Positions 1-7,713 are shown, counted from the first letter of the stretch. The stretch: 41,573 nucleotides of DNA from Chloroflexota bacterium (GCA_022574655.1 JACZRQ010000006.1:10519-52091); one strand, 5' to 3'. The notes: generated by a model not told the origin, from the sequence alone. A program made the numbers and translations.

Positions 1-554
1 TGCTTCTCGCCGACGACGGCGTACATCGCGACGAGAATGCTGGCCGGGGCGTTGATCGTCATCGATGTGCTGACTTTGTCTAGCGGGATGCCGTCGAACA
101 TCGCTTCCATGTCGGCGAGCGTGTCGATTGCGACGCCGACCTTGCCGACCTCGCCCTGGGACAGGGGATCGTCGGAGTCGTAGCCAAGCTGGGTCGGCAG
201 GTCGAAGGCCACAGACAGCCCGGTCTGGCCCTCGCTCAGCAGAAACTTGAAGCGCTCGTTGGTCTCTTTGGGCGTGCCGTAGCCGGCGTATTGCCGGATC
301 GACCAGAGACGGCCGCGATACATCGTCGGCTGGATGCCACGGGTGAACGGGTACTCGCCCGGGTAGCCGACGTCGCGGTTGTAATCGAGGTCGGCGATGT
401 CTTCGGGCGTGTAGAGGGCGTCTACTTTGGTCGAACTCGTACGGAAGTTGCCATCGTCGCGCTCCCCGAAACGCTCCTTCGCCTTCTTGTAGGCGCCTTC
501 GCGCCAGCGATCGCGTTCGGGTCCGATGCCGTTGCTTTTTCCGTTGTCCGTCAC
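1..554 (-). CDS. Methylmalonyl-CoA mutase, N-terminal part (cut by window edge)
   Basis: This is the N-terminal part of the large/catalytic subunit of adenosylcobalamin-dependent methylmalonyl-CoA mutase, which interconverts methylmalonyl-CoA and succinyl-CoA. The reading frame runs off the left edge. About 184 residues are visible, including the substrate-barrel signatures [22 protein letters not shown] and [14 protein letters not shown], and TSMTINAPA near the break. The start is a GTG at 554, ten bases after the stop of the CitE-like gene, with GAGG just upstream, so the two are probably cotranscribed. The B12 domain would lie outside the window. The mutase fits a propionyl-CoA/methylmalonyl-CoA branch shared with the malyl-CoA lyase and mesaconyl-CoA hydratase nearby. 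Family is certain; whether it is a one-subunit or two-subunit type cannot be seen. Confidence 0.93.
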   Translation of the reverse strand, partial: MTDNGKSNGIGPERDRWREGAYKKAKERFGERDDGNFRTSSTKVDALYTPEDIADLDYNRDVGYPGEYPFTRGIQPTMYRGRLWSIRQYAGYGTPKETNERFKFLLSEGQTGLSVAFDLPTQLGYDSDDPLSQGEVGKVGVAIDTLADMEAMFDGIPLDKVSTSMTINAPASILVAMYAVVGEK

Positions 555-564
555 TTTTGCCTCG

Positions 565-1458
565 CTACGCCTCAGCGGACTCGGCCCATTCGAGCAAGTG
601 CTTCGCCCGCCAGTAGATCGGCGTATCTATCATTCTACCGTCTGCGGGGATCGCTGCGAGCCCTTTCGCGAGCCCTTCACGTTCGAATAAGTCGACGACG
701 GTCTTCGCCTCTTCGACCTCTTCTGACGAGGGAGCGAAGATGCGATTGGCGAGCGCGACCTGCACGGGGTGGATGCAGAGCTTGCCGCGATAGCCTAGCG
801 ACCGCGCCGACGACATCTCTTTTTCGAGGTGTGCCTCGTCCGTGTAGTCCGGGTCCGGCGTGTCTATCGGGACGACGCCCGCAGCGTGACAGTGGACCGC
901 AACCTGGTTACGCGCCCAGCTGATCTCGCCACCCTCGGCGGTACGAGCGATGCCCATGTCAGTCGCGAAGTCTTCCGCGCCGAAGATCGCCGCCGCCACA
1001 CGCGGGGACGCCTCACAGATTTCGAGGCACTTGACGACGCCGCGAGCGGTCTCGACGAGCGGAATGATGGCGATCGAGCCCGACGGGATGGTGTGCTTAC
1101 GCTCGAGGCCCGTGAGTTGTTCGTCGACCTGGCGAACGGCGTCCGCGGAGTCCGTCATCGACACGACAACACCGTCGAGGCCGGGGCGGACGATGCCGGA
1201 AAGATCGTCTTCGAGGAGCCCGGTTGCCGGCCCGTTCACACGCACGAAGAGCGCTCCCGGGGCGGCGCTCAACGACTGAATCGCATCGGCGGCCAAGGTT
1301 CGTGCGCGCTCCTTCTCGGCAGGCGGCACGGAGTCTTCGACGTCGAGGCAGATGACGTCAGCCCCGGAGGAGGGGGCCTTCTGCAGGAAGCGCTCGACGA
1401 TCACGGGCACGGTGAGAATGCTGCGCATGCGGGGGGTTGAGCTTCGTTGGTTATCCAT
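565..1458 (-). CDS. CitE-like CoA-ester lyase (HpcH/HpaI family)
   Basis: A 297-residue HpcH/HpaI aldolase of the CitE type, which cleaves or forms malyl-CoA-like esters. Visible family features are the N-terminal RSILTVP strand, LDVEDSVPP (residues 38-46, the conserved ED pair), FVRVN with the CoA-binding Arg at 73, PLVETARG with Glu136, [10 protein letters not shown] with the metal-binding Glu/Asp near 162-163, and LCIHPVQV late in the chain. Its length is typical for CitE paralogs such as citramalyl-CoA lyase or malyl-CoA thioesterase, and substrate cannot be read from sequence. It starts the minus-strand operon that continues into methylmalonyl-CoA mutase and is divergent from the malyl-CoA lyase gene, sharing one intergenic control region. 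(S)-citramalyl-CoA cleavage is an attractive role but is inference. Confidence 0.88.
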   Translation of the reverse strand: MDNQRSSTPRMRSILTVPVIVERFLQKAPSSGADVICLDVEDSVPPAEKERARTLAADAIQSLSAAPGALFVRVNGPATGLLEDDLSGIVRPGLDGVVVSMTDSADAVRQVDEQLTGLERKHTIPSGSIAIIPLVETARGVVKCLEICEASPRVAAAIFGAEDFATDMGIARTAEGGEISWARNQVAVHCHAAGVVPIDTPDPDYTDEAHLEKEMSSARSLGYRGKLCIHPVQVALANRIFAPSSEEVEEAKTVVDLFEREGLAKGLAAIPADGRMIDTPIYWRAKHLLEWAESAEA

Positions 1459-1505
1459 AGGAGTAGGCTGACAGATGGGTCACGGGCCGTTTGGACCGTA
1501 AGTCC

Positions 1506-1534
1506 ATTTAATCCTAGCCAATACTGGATGGCAA
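1506..1534 (-). promoter_or_regulatory. Possible promoter for the CitE-like/mutase operon
   Basis: On the minus strand, TTGCCA (1534-1529) and TTAAAT (1511-1506) are separated by 17 bases, about 48 bases before the ATG at 1458. It lies back to back with the plus-strand promoter of the malyl-CoA lyase operon. Match to sigma-70 consensus is moderate. Confidence 0.4.
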
Positions 1535-1548
1535 CCTGAGAGCTTTGC

Positions 1549-1578
1549 TTGACCCGCGCAGAAGCGCTTCAATATAAT
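1549..1578 (+). promoter_or_regulatory. Sigma-70-type promoter for the malyl-CoA lyase operon
   Basis: TTGACC (1549-1554) and a perfect TATAAT (1573-1578) are separated by 18 bases. This predicts a transcript start near 1585, so the malyl-CoA lyase must start downstream, at the ATG at 1645 with AAGGAGAGG before it. Confidence 0.75.
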
Positions 1579-1644
1579 CCGCTGCGGCCCTCCGGTGAAC
1601 ATCCTGGCCAGAGCCGTAAGGCAGCCAAGGAGAGGCTATTCGAA

Positions 1645-2751
1645 ATGCGAAACCCTAGAGCCTTCTTCAGCCCGCTGGCGGTCGGCGCGCCGTCACCATC
1701 CGTCGACGTCCCCGCGCGGCCGCAGCGGATGATCCACTTCTTCCCGCCGCAGATCGAAAAAGTGCGGGCGAAGATCCCGGAGATCCTCCCAAAGGTGGAC
1801 GTGTTGCTGGGCAACCTGGAAGACGCTATTCCGGCAGCGGCCAAGGAAGCGGCGCGAGAGGGTCTGATCGAGGTGGCGCTGAACAACGACTTCGGCAACA
1901 CGTCGCTTTGGACGCGCATCAACAGCCTGGACAGCCCGTGGGTGCTGGACGACCTTTTCACCGTCATCCCGAAGATCGGCGACAAGCTGGACGTGGTGAT
2001 GGTGCCGAAGGTGGAGGGGCCGTGGGACATCCACTATATCGATCGCTTGCTGGCGCAGCTGGAGGCAAAGCACGGGATCAAGAAATCGCTCCAACTCCAC
2101 GCTATCCTGGAGACCGCGCTCGGCGTCTCCAACGTGGAGGAGATATGCGCCGCCAGCCCGCGGATGCAGGGGATCAGCCTGGGGCCGGCGGACCTCGCGG
2201 CCTCGCGGCGGATGAAGACAACGAGGGTCGGCGGCGGGCACCCGGCCTACCAGGTGATCGCCGATCCCGACGAGGAGAACCCGGACGCACCGCGGGTTTC
2301 GGCCCAGCAGGACCCCTGGCACTACACGCTGGCGCGGATGGTGGACGCCTGCAACTCGGCGGGAATCCTGCCTTTCTACGGCCCTTTCGGGGCGATCGAG
2401 GATCCGCTGGCCTGCGAGCAGCAGTTCCGGTCCGCTTTCTTGATGGGCTGCGTTGGCGCGTGGACGCTGCACCCGAGTCAGATCGAGATCGCCAAGCGCG
2501 AGTTCAGCCCTAGTGCCGAAGAGGTCGACACCGCCAAGCGGATCATCGAGGCGATGGGCGACGGGACGGGGACGGTGATGCTGGACGGGAGAATGCAGGA
2601 CGACGCGACGTTCAAGCAGGCGCAGGTGATCGTGGAGACGGCGAAGCTGATCGCCGAGCGCGACCCTGAGTACGCCAAGCTTTACGGGCTGGCCCTCACC
2701 CCCGACTCCTCTCCCGAACGGGAGAGGGGAGAGGCAGGTTTGACTAGTTGA
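1645..2751 (+). CDS. mcl: Malyl-CoA / beta-methylmalyl-CoA lyase (Chloroflexus Mcl type)
   Basis: A 368-residue HpcH/HpaI-family lyase that matches the Chloroflexus L-malyl-CoA/beta-methylmalyl-CoA/citramalyl-CoA lyase along its whole length. Hallmarks are HFFPP (31-35), GNLEDAIP (56-63), LWTRIN with Arg91, [12 protein letters not shown] (about 119-130), [28 protein letters not shown] and FYGPFG. The known enzyme condenses glyoxylate with acetyl-CoA or propionyl-CoA and cleaves citramalyl-CoA. The start at 1645 has a strong Shine-Dalgarno site; the frame is open further upstream, but that part is promoter. The last 19 residues, after YAKLYGL, are not family sequence: they are translated from the left end of the DUF559 repeat element. 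The stop overlaps the TTG start of the DUF559 gene by TTGA. Confidence 0.93.
   Translation: MRNPRAFFSPLAVGAPSPSVDVPARPQRMIHFFPPQIEKVRAKIPEILPKVDVLLGNLEDAIPAAAKEAAREGLIEVALNNDFGNTSLWTRINSLDSPWVLDDLFTVIPKIGDKLDVVMVPKVEGPWDIHYIDRLLAQLEAKHGIKKSLQLHAILETALGVSNVEEICAASPRMQGISLGPADLAASRRMKTTRVGGGHPAYQVIADPDEENPDAPRVSAQQDPWHYTLARMVDACNSAGILPFYGPFGAIEDPLACEQQFRSAFLMGCVGAWTLHPSQIEIAKREFSPSAEEVDTAKRIIEAMGDGTGTVMLDGRMQDDATFKQAQVIVETAKLIAERDPEYAKLYGLALTPDSSPERERGEAGLTS
2708..2727. repeat. Left palindrome of the DUF559 element
   Basis: CCTCTCCCG and CGGGAGAGG form a 9-base-pair stem with an AA loop. It is translated as part of the C-terminal tail of malyl-CoA lyase. Confidence 0.75.
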
Positions 2752-3164
2752 GCCTGTCGGCTAGAGCACGACCGATCATCCAAGAGGCGGCGCGTGATCT
2801 TCGGAAGGCTCCGACCAGAAGCGAAGCTATGCTCTGGGCCGAACTGCGGAATCGCAAGCTCGGCGGAAGGAAATTCCGGCGGCAGCATGCAATCGGACGC
2901 TTCGTTGTCGATTTCTACTGTGTCGAGGAGCACCTCGCGATCGAGGTCGATGGCGGAGTACACGGTACACGAAAAACTGCTGACATCGAGCGCCAGCGCA
3001 TCCTGGAATTCGAGGGGGTCCGATTGGTTCGCCTTCCGGCTCGACTTGTCGAAGACGACATGTTCACTGCTTTGAAGATCATATCGAATAAGTTTGAGAG
3101 TACCCCCTCTCCCGCCGAGCGGGAGAGGGATGATTCGCCAAAGGCGAACCGGGGTGAGGGTTAG
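2748..3164 (+). CDS. DUF559 family protein, PD-(D/E)XK nuclease-like
   Basis: A 138-residue DUF559 protein, related in fold to very-short-patch-repair endonucleases. Visible features are the N-terminal block [18 protein letters not shown] (about residues 24-41), KFRRQHAIG, then VVDFYC (Asp of the PD motif), [10 protein letters not shown] (the E-x-D part), and a C-terminal [11 protein letters not shown] strand. The start is TTG at 2748, overlapping the mcl stop; the stop TAG overlaps the GTG start of the sucC-like gene by one base, so translation can pass through without a gap. The last 20 or so residues (SPAERERDD... ) come from the right-hand repeat. It has no metabolic link to the operon and looks like a passenger of an inserted element. 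Nuclease activity is inferred from fold. Confidence 0.85.
   Translation: MSLSARARPIIQEAARDLRKAPTRSEAMLWAELRNRKLGGRKFRRQHAIGRFVVDFYCVEEHLAIEVDGGVHGTRKTADIERQRILEFEGVRLVRLPARLVEDDMFTALKIISNKFESTPSPAERERDDSPKANRGEG
3105..3160. repeat. Right palindromes and terminal repeat of the DUF559 element
   Basis: CCCTCTCCCG (3105-3114) pairs with CGGGAGAGGG (3120-3129), followed by a TTCGCC/GGCGAA hairpin (3134-3148) and GGGGTGAGGG (3151-3160). The last block is purine-rich, ends three bases before the GTG start at 3164, and may act as its ribosome-binding site. Confidence 0.7.
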
Positions 3165-4372
3165 TGCGTTTCTACGAATTCGAAGCCAAGGCGTTGCTCG
3201 CGAAGCAGCGTGTGCCGCTGCCCAAGGGCGGAACTGCGGAGACAGCGGAAGAAGCGCGCAAGCTGGCGGCGGATATCGGCGGCGCCGTTGTTCTGAAGTC
3301 GCAGGTGTTGAGCGGTGGGCGGATGAAGGCCGGCGGCGTGAAGTTCGCAGAGACGCCGGATGAGGCTGCGGGCATCGCCGAAGAGATCATGAAGCTCGAG
3401 ATCAGCGGCCAGCTCCCGAAGTGCGTTTCGGTCGAGCAGAAGGCGGCAGTCGCCAAGGAGTACTACCTTGGCGTGACGTACGACGCCGTCGCCAAGCTGC
3501 CGGTGATGATCGTCAGCGACATGGGCGGTATCGATATCGAGGAGGTCGCGGAGCAGCATCCGGACCACGTCGCCAAGGCGCATTTCTCGACGCTGACGCC
3601 GTTCACCGACTTCCGGGCGAAGGAGCTGATCGCCTCGCTCGGCATCAAGGGCCGCGAGCTGACACAACTGACGAGCATCGTTGCGCGGCTGGTGCGCGTC
3701 TTCCAGCAGTACGACCTGACGCTGGCTGAGATCAACCCGCTGGCCCAGCTCGAAGATGGATCGTTCGTGGCGCTGGACTGCCACCTCGACATGGAGGATG
3801 AGGCGCGCGACCGTCATCAGGGTGTCCTCGACGAGCTCGGCATCGCGCCGGACGAGACGCGGCAAGGCCGGCCGCCGACGGAGTTCGAGATACGCGGCGC
3901 TCGTGTCGACCAGGTCGACCCCCGCGGCGTCGCGGGGCGAGTCGTTGAGTTCGAGGGGAACCTCGGCTGCGTGATTGGCGCGGGCGGCGGCAGTCTGACG
4001 ATCTTCGACGCAATCCAGAAGCACGGCGGCAAGCCGGCGAACTACTGCGAGATCGGCGGCAACCCGAGCGTGCGCAAGGCAGCGGAACTGACGAAGCTGA
4101 TCCTGAGCAAGCCTGGCGTCAAGAAGATCTGCGTGATCATGAACGTCGTCAGCAACACGCGGGTCGATATCGTCGCGCGCGGCGTGATCAAGGGCGTCGT
4201 CGAGGCCGGCTTCGACCCAGCGGACAAGATCGCGATCTTCCGCATCCCGGGGGCCTGGGAAAAGGACGGGTTCGCGATCCTGGACAAGTACGGTGTTGAG
4301 TACTGCGACCGCTCGGTTTCGATGTCGGAGGCCGCACGGCGGGCGGTAGAGAAGGTAAAGTCGGGAGCGTAG
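3164..4372 (+). CDS. Succinyl-CoA synthetase beta-like ATP-grasp subunit (acid-CoA ligase)
   Basis: A 402-residue homolog of the beta subunit of succinyl-CoA synthetase and malate-CoA ligase. The N-terminal ATP-grasp part begins YEFEAKALLAKQRVPLPKGG and includes VVLKSQVLSGGRMKAGGV (nucleotide-binding lysines), LTLAEINPLAQLEDG (Mg-binding Glu/Asn, near residue 190) and LDCHLDMED. The C-terminal CoA-ligase domain has CVIGAGGGSLTIFDAI and CEIGGNPS. The start is GTG at 3164, directly after the repeat element. The partner alpha subunit lies 860 bases downstream instead of adjacent. With malyl-CoA lyase in the same operon, malate, citramalate or mesaconate are candidate substrates besides succinate; this is inference. 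The family is clear, the acid substrate is not. Confidence 0.88.
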   Translation: MRFYEFEAKALLAKQRVPLPKGGTAETAEEARKLAADIGGAVVLKSQVLSGGRMKAGGVKFAETPDEAAGIAEEIMKLEISGQLPKCVSVEQKAAVAKEYYLGVTYDAVAKLPVMIVSDMGGIDIEEVAEQHPDHVAKAHFSTLTPFTDFRAKELIASLGIKGRELTQLTSIVARLVRVFQQYDLTLAEINPLAQLEDGSFVALDCHLDMEDEARDRHQGVLDELGIAPDETRQGRPPTEFEIRGARVDQVDPRGVAGRVVEFEGNLGCVIGAGGGSLTIFDAIQKHGGKPANYCEIGGNPSVRKAAELTKLILSKPGVKKICVIMNVVSNTRVDIVARGVIKGVVEAGFDPADKIAIFRIPGAWEKDGFAILDKYGVEYCDRSVSMSEAARRAVEKVKSGA

Positions 4373-4373
4373 C

Positions 4374-4832
4374 ATGCCCCTAACGAAGACGAAGACCACG
4401 AAGGCCGTCAGAGAGACCTCTGCGGCCAGAGCCCCCAGGCGAACACCACAGGAGAAGGCGGCCGATCTTGCTCACGCAATGGAGGAGATCCGGTCGTTGT
4501 TGGAAAAGTACACGCCACCGCTGGAAGTACGCACGGACGCCAAAGGCGGCTATCACCTATGGTCAGTCAAGAACATCGTTGTGGAGGGCAGGAAGAGGAA
4601 GGAAGTGTATTTCGCCGGCGTGACCCCTCAGAAAGGCTACATTAGCTTCCACTACATGCCCGTATACACGAATCCGGAACAGAAATCGATGCTCATCAAA
4701 CCGGAGCTGCGCTCCCTCCTCAAAGGCAAGTCCTGCTTTTACGTCCGGCGTCTTGAGCCTGCGCTCAAGACGCAGATCAAGGATGCACTGGCATCCGGCT
4801 TTCGGCTGTATCAGCAGCAAGGGTGGATATAA
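4374..4832 (+). CDS. DUF1801-like hypothetical protein
   Basis: A 152-residue protein of unknown function. The basic, Lys/Arg-rich N-terminus (about 30 residues) looks disordered. The core resembles DUF1801 (YdhG-like) proteins: KEVYFAGVTPQKGYISFHY followed by a KGKSCFYVRRLEP strand and a C-terminal helix. It starts one base after the sucC-like stop and therefore separates the two ligase subunits. Its codon use is a little less GC-biased than its neighbours. Nothing ties it to CoA metabolism, and it may have arrived by rearrangement together with the sucD fragment that follows directly. Confidence 0.65.
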   Translation: MPLTKTKTTKAVRETSAARAPRRTPQEKAADLAHAMEEIRSLLEKYTPPLEVRTDAKGGYHLWSVKNIVVEGRKRKEVYFAGVTPQKGYISFHYMPVYTNPEQKSMLIKPELRSLLKGKSCFYVRRLEPALKTQIKDALASGFRLYQQQGWI

Positions 4833-4833
4833 C

Positions 4834-4902
4834 ATGACCCGTGAGTTCCTCGACTACGGCTCGAAGGTCGTCGGTGGTGTGACGTCGGGCCGCGGCGGGC
4901 GC
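4834..4902 (+). pseudogene. Internal fragment of a sucD-like gene
   Basis: These 69 bases match 5305-5373 of the intact alpha-subunit gene at 63 of 69 positions by direct comparison, in the same frame, covering residues 24-46 (MTRE.LDYGSKVVGGVT.GRGGR). Four of the six changes are synonymous. The matched stretch begins one base after the stop of the DUF1801-like gene and ends shortly before a TGATG that starts the DUF1330 gene. It is either a remnant of an older sucD copy or a duplicated segment. The resulting 25-codon frame may still couple translation into the next gene. Confidence 0.85.
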
Positions 4903-4910
4903 CCGGGCTG

Positions 4911-5228
4911 ATGGCAGCCTACGTGATCGCACAGATGGAGGTCCATGACGCGGTGAAGTACCGCGAGTACGCATCGAGAGTGGGGCCGACCGCCGCGGCG
5001 TTCGGGGGGAAGATGCTCGCTGCGACGGACGCCGATGTGAAAGAGGGCGAGCCGGCGTTTCGCCGCACGATCGTCGGCGAGTTCCCGTCCATGGAGGATG
5101 CCAACGCCTGGTACGACTCTGAGGCGTACCGCGAGATCTTGCCGCTCCGGCTGGAAGCGACTACGGGCACGCTCTTGTTCGTGGAGGGGTTCTCGTTGCC
5201 TGCGGTGGACGAGGGGTCGCAGGGATAA
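4911..5228 (+). CDS. DUF1330 family protein
   Basis: A 105-residue DUF1330 protein, a dimeric alpha-beta-barrel fold of unknown function. Recognisable features are the start AYVIAQMEVHD (strand), KYREYASRVGPTAAAFGGKMLA, RRTIVGEFPSMEDANAWYDSEAYREILPLR and a final strand. The ATG overlaps the stop of the short sucD-fragment frame (TGATG). It lies seven bases before the alpha-subunit gene, between the two ligase subunits. Related proteins are often described only as hypothetical; I infer no specific role. Confidence 0.85.
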   Translation: MAAYVIAQMEVHDAVKYREYASRVGPTAAAFGGKMLAATDADVKEGEPAFRRTIVGEFPSMEDANAWYDSEAYREILPLRLEATTGTLLFVEGFSLPAVDEGSQG

Positions 5229-5235
5229 CTTACTG

Positions 5236-6138
5236 ATGGCCATTCTGATAGACGAGAACACTACGTTCATCATTCAGGGGATCACCGGGCGTGAGGCGGT
5301 CAATATGACCCGCGAGTGCCTAGACTACGGCTCGAAGGTCGTCGGCGGCGTGACGCCGGGCCGCGGCGGGCGCGATATCTACGGTGTGCCCGTCTACGAC
5401 ACCGTGCGCGAGATCACCGAGAAGGAGCGCGTCGACGGCTCCGTGATCAGCGTTCCGCCCGCTTTCGTACGGGATGCGGCGTTCGAGGCGCTGGAGAACG
5501 GCATCAAGCTGATCGTCATCGTCACCGAGCGCGTACCGCGGGCCGAAGTCGCGCAACTCGTGGAACTAGCGACGCAGAAGGGCGCCCGCATCATTGGTCC
5601 GAACTGCCTCGGCATGATCGCGCCGGGAAAGTCGAAGATGGGTGGCATCGGTGGACCGGCAGCCAACACGAAGCAGGCGTATCGCCCCGGCAACGTCGGT
5701 ATTATGTCGCGTAGCGGCGGCATGACGACGGAGATAGCGAACTCCCTTACGGCAGCCGAACTCGGCCAGAGCACGGCCGTCAGCATCGGTGGCGATGCGA
5801 TTATCGGTACGACGTACGCGGAGTTGATGCCGCTATTCGAGGACGATCCTGAGACCGAGGCGATCGCGATCTACTCCGAACCGGGCGGGCCGATGGACGC
5901 GCAGCTGGCCGAATACGTGAAGACCAAAGGCACGCGCCTGCCGATCATCGCCTTCATGGCGGGGCGGTTCATGGACAAGATGCCGGGGATGCGCTTCGGG
6001 CACGCGGGTACGATCGTCGAGGGGAAGCAGGACACGGCAGCGGAGAAGATCCGACGCCTGGAGGACGCGGGAATATCGGTGGCGGAGGAGATCAGCGAGA
6101 TTCCCGAGCTGGTCAAACAGCGGCTGGGGATGAACTAG
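5236..6138 (+). CDS. Succinyl-CoA synthetase alpha-like subunit (acid-CoA ligase)
   Basis: A 300-residue alpha subunit of the succinyl-CoA/malate-CoA ligase family, partner of the beta-like subunit at 3164-4372. The Rossmann CoA-binding domain carries IIQGITGREA (about 12-21) and VVGGVTPGRGGR; the ligase domain has PNCLGMIAPG, VGIMSRSGGMTTEI and RFGHAGTIVEG, the last containing the catalytic phosphohistidine. The ATG at 5236 is chosen because the family N-terminus begins here; a longer open frame extends back to 5098 but overlaps the DUF1330 gene. The stop overlaps the GTG of the ferredoxin-like gene. The conserved histidine says the enzyme should be active. Substrate is uncertain, as for the beta subunit. 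Confidence 0.9.
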   Translation: MAILIDENTTFIIQGITGREAVNMTRECLDYGSKVVGGVTPGRGGRDIYGVPVYDTVREITEKERVDGSVISVPPAFVRDAAFEALENGIKLIVIVTERVPRAEVAQLVELATQKGARIIGPNCLGMIAPGKSKMGGIGGPAANTKQAYRPGNVGIMSRSGGMTTEIANSLTAAELGQSTAVSIGGDAIIGTTYAELMPLFEDDPETEAIAIYSEPGGPMDAQLAEYVKTKGTRLPIIAFMAGRFMDKMPGMRFGHAGTIVEGKQDTAAEKIRRLEDAGISVAEEISEIPELVKQRLGMN

Positions 6139-6377
6139 TGAGCGCGATGTTCGTGCGCGTCGACCTTACGCCGGAAGCGGCGTCCGACAAAGAGTTGGCG
6201 AAGAAGCTCGCTCAGATCTGTCCGGTCGACATCTTTGAGGTCGATGGCGGCGGCTCCGTCAAGATCGTTGAGGAGAACGTCGACGAGTGCGTTCTCTGCG
6301 AGTTGTGCATCGAGGCCGCACCGCCCGGCGGCGTGAAGATCGTCAAGCTCTACTCCGACGAAGTCCTGCAGCGCTAA
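6138..6377 (+). CDS. Small ferredoxin-like [4Fe-4S] protein
   Basis: A 79-residue protein with CP in QICPVDIFEV (about residues 28-37) and CVLCELC (CxxCxxC, about 51-57). In FixX-type and bacterial ferredoxins these four cysteines hold one [4Fe-4S] cluster. The usual fourth cysteine of the second motif is replaced (IEAAPPGG), so a second cluster is not expected. The start GTG shares a base with the stop of the alpha-like subunit, so it is translationally coupled to the CoA-ligase operon. A ferredoxin is unusual beside a ligase that needs no electrons; it may serve another enzyme of the pathway. Confidence 0.75.
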   Translation: MSAMFVRVDLTPEAASDKELAKKLAQICPVDIFEVDGGGSVKIVEENVDECVLCELCIEAAPPGGVKIVKLYSDEVLQR

Positions 6378-6494
6378 CCCCTTCTCCCGGCTCTAGCGTC
6401 TGCCCCACCCCAGATCCTTCGCGTACTATGTCACTCAGTCGAAGACCGTCCTGGCGCTCCCACCAGAGGCGGGCAGGCAGATGACAGAAATGGG

Positions 6495-6986
6495 ATGAAG
6501 AAGACTCAGGCTGGTCGGCTACTCGAAGCCAGAGGGATCGACCACCGCGTCACCAACTACGACGCCGGCGGCGAGTTTCATACCGGCGAAGAGGCCGCGG
6601 CACTCGTCGGTGCAGCCGCGGACTTGGTTTACAAGACGCTCGTGCTCGTCCGAGACGGCTCACCGGCGGGCAGGGCGATGCTCGTGATGATCCCCGTCGC
6701 GGACCAGCTCGATCTGAAGGCGGTCGCCGCTGCGGGCGGCGAGAAGAGAGTGCGGATGGCGACGCAGCGCGAGGCGGAACGCCTGACCGACCTGCGGGTC
6801 GGAAGCATTTCAGCGCTGGCGTTAACCGGACGCAGCTTCGAAGTCCTGATCGACGATCGTGCGCAGTCTCTCGGCCGCATTCACGTTAGTGCCGGGGCGC
6901 GGGGGATGGACGTTGAGTTGGCGGTCGATGATCTCGTGGCGTTGACGGGGGCTCGGTACGTTAAGCTGAAGGACGCTTATGAGTGA
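6495..6986 (+). CDS. ybaK: YbaK/EbsC-type Cys-tRNA(Pro) deacylase
   Basis: A 163-residue protein of the YbaK/ProX editing family, which hydrolyses cysteine mischarged on tRNA-Pro. It shows the family order: KKTQAGRLLEARGI at the start, LVYKTLVLV with the conserved lysine (about residue 46), IPVADQLDLKAVAAA, a basic patch near MATQREAE, VGSISALAL and VLIDD. Length is usual. The gene follows a 117-base gap, in which I see no clear promoter or terminator, and overlaps the next start by eight bases (ATGAGTGA). Two Cys-tRNA-synthetase homologs elsewhere in the window may make cysteine mischarging relevant, which is speculation. Confidence 0.9.
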   Translation: MKKTQAGRLLEARGIDHRVTNYDAGGEFHTGEEAAALVGAAADLVYKTLVLVRDGSPAGRAMLVMIPVADQLDLKAVAAAGGEKRVRMATQREAERLTDLRVGSISALALTGRSFEVLIDDRAQSLGRIHVSAGARGMDVELAVDDLVALTGARYVKLKDAYE

Positions 6987-7713
6987 CACGCAGGATATGC
7001 TCGAGGCGATCGACGGTGCGGCAGTCGCGGTGTTCGCGTTCTACGGGTCGCGTGGGCAGCTTCTCGCGGTGCCGGTCACTCCGTACTCGCACGAAGGCAA
7101 GGTCCTGGTGACAGCGACGCTGGCCTACACGCGGAAGGCGCAGCTCGTTCGGCGGAACCCCGCGGTGGCGCTGCTCGCCGACGGCGCGCACTGCGGCGGC
7201 CGGGCGAACGTCTTCTCCGACGTCTCGGGCGATTTCTTCGTGGAGCACATCCTGGAGCACGAAATGCGTAAGTACCCGCCCGCGCAATTCCTGACGAAGG
7301 TGCCGAACTATCGTGAGGTCCTGGCGTGGTACTTCGGCCGTGCGATCATCTCGTTCGACGCGGAGCGGGTCGAACGAAGGCCGGGAGAGGACTCCTTGAC
7401 GCTGGCAACGAGCGTCGACGGCCGGCCCAGCATCATGCCGCTGGCTGTGGACTACGCCGTCCTGGACTCGCAGGTTGAGTTGGCGGCAGACGTGCCGGAT
7501 GGGCAGGCCCTGATGCTCGCACACCGAGAGTCGGCCGACATGAACGACCTCAGGCAAGCGTCGGTGCGTGGCGAGGTTGTTGGCGGCGTTTTCCGTGAAT
7601 TGTCACGCTCGGGGAGCCTCGAGTCCGCCGGTACAGATTCCGAGGCAGATCGCCAGGCGAATGCCGAGAGGGCTCGTCAGACCATGCGGGACTGGCCGAA
7701 GATGCCGGTCTAG
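6979..7713 (+). CDS. Pyridoxamine-phosphate-oxidase-like flavin-binding protein
   Basis: A 244-residue protein with a split-barrel, PPOX-like N-terminal region: AVAVFAFYGSRGQLLAVPVTPY, then VLVTATLAYTRKAQLVRRNPAVALL, the strand-turn-strand typical of FMN or F420 binders. The second half repeats a similar barrel pattern (LATSVDGRPSIMPLAVDYAVL), and the C-terminus is acidic and probably disordered. The substrate cannot be told. It is coupled to ybaK by an ATGAGTGA overlap. Its stop codon shares CTAG with the stop of the convergent GNAT gene. Confidence 0.7.
   Translation: MSDTQDMLEAIDGAAVAVFAFYGSRGQLLAVPVTPYSHEGKVLVTATLAYTRKAQLVRRNPAVALLADGAHCGGRANVFSDVSGDFFVEHILEHEMRKYPPAQFLTKVPNYREVLAWYFGRAIISFDAERVERRPGEDSLTLATSVDGRPSIMPLAVDYAVLDSQVELAADVPDGQALMLAHRESADMNDLRQASVRGEVVGGVFRELSRSGSLESAGTDSEADRQANAERARQTMRDWPKMPV

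Larger units (their letters stand above)
2693..3160 (+). mobile_element. Putative small mobile element: DUF559 nuclease between inverted repeats
   Basis: A 468-base unit bounded by a perfect 10-base terminal inverted repeat, CCCTCACCCC at 2693-2702 and GGGGTGAGGG at 3151-3160. Just inside each end is a GGGAGAGG-type palindrome (2708-2727 and 3105-3129), in mirrored order. The DUF559 gene fills the interior and its reading frame runs through the right-hand palindrome. The unit sits exactly at the C-terminal end of mcl and immediately before the sucC-like gene. CCCTCACC/CTCTCCC palindromes next to DUF559 genes are a recurring combination in bacteria, from memory. No target-site duplication is evident to me. 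Mobility is inferred from architecture only. Confidence 0.6.

Noticed and set aside
1549-1644. Longer malyl-CoA lyase starting at 1549
   Set aside because: This TTG is the -35 box of a strong promoter; the family N-terminus and a ribosome-binding site are at 1645.
7710-7713. CTAG shared by the two convergent stop codons
   Set aside because: A neat compaction, but CTAG is self-complementary so it happens easily; no function implied.
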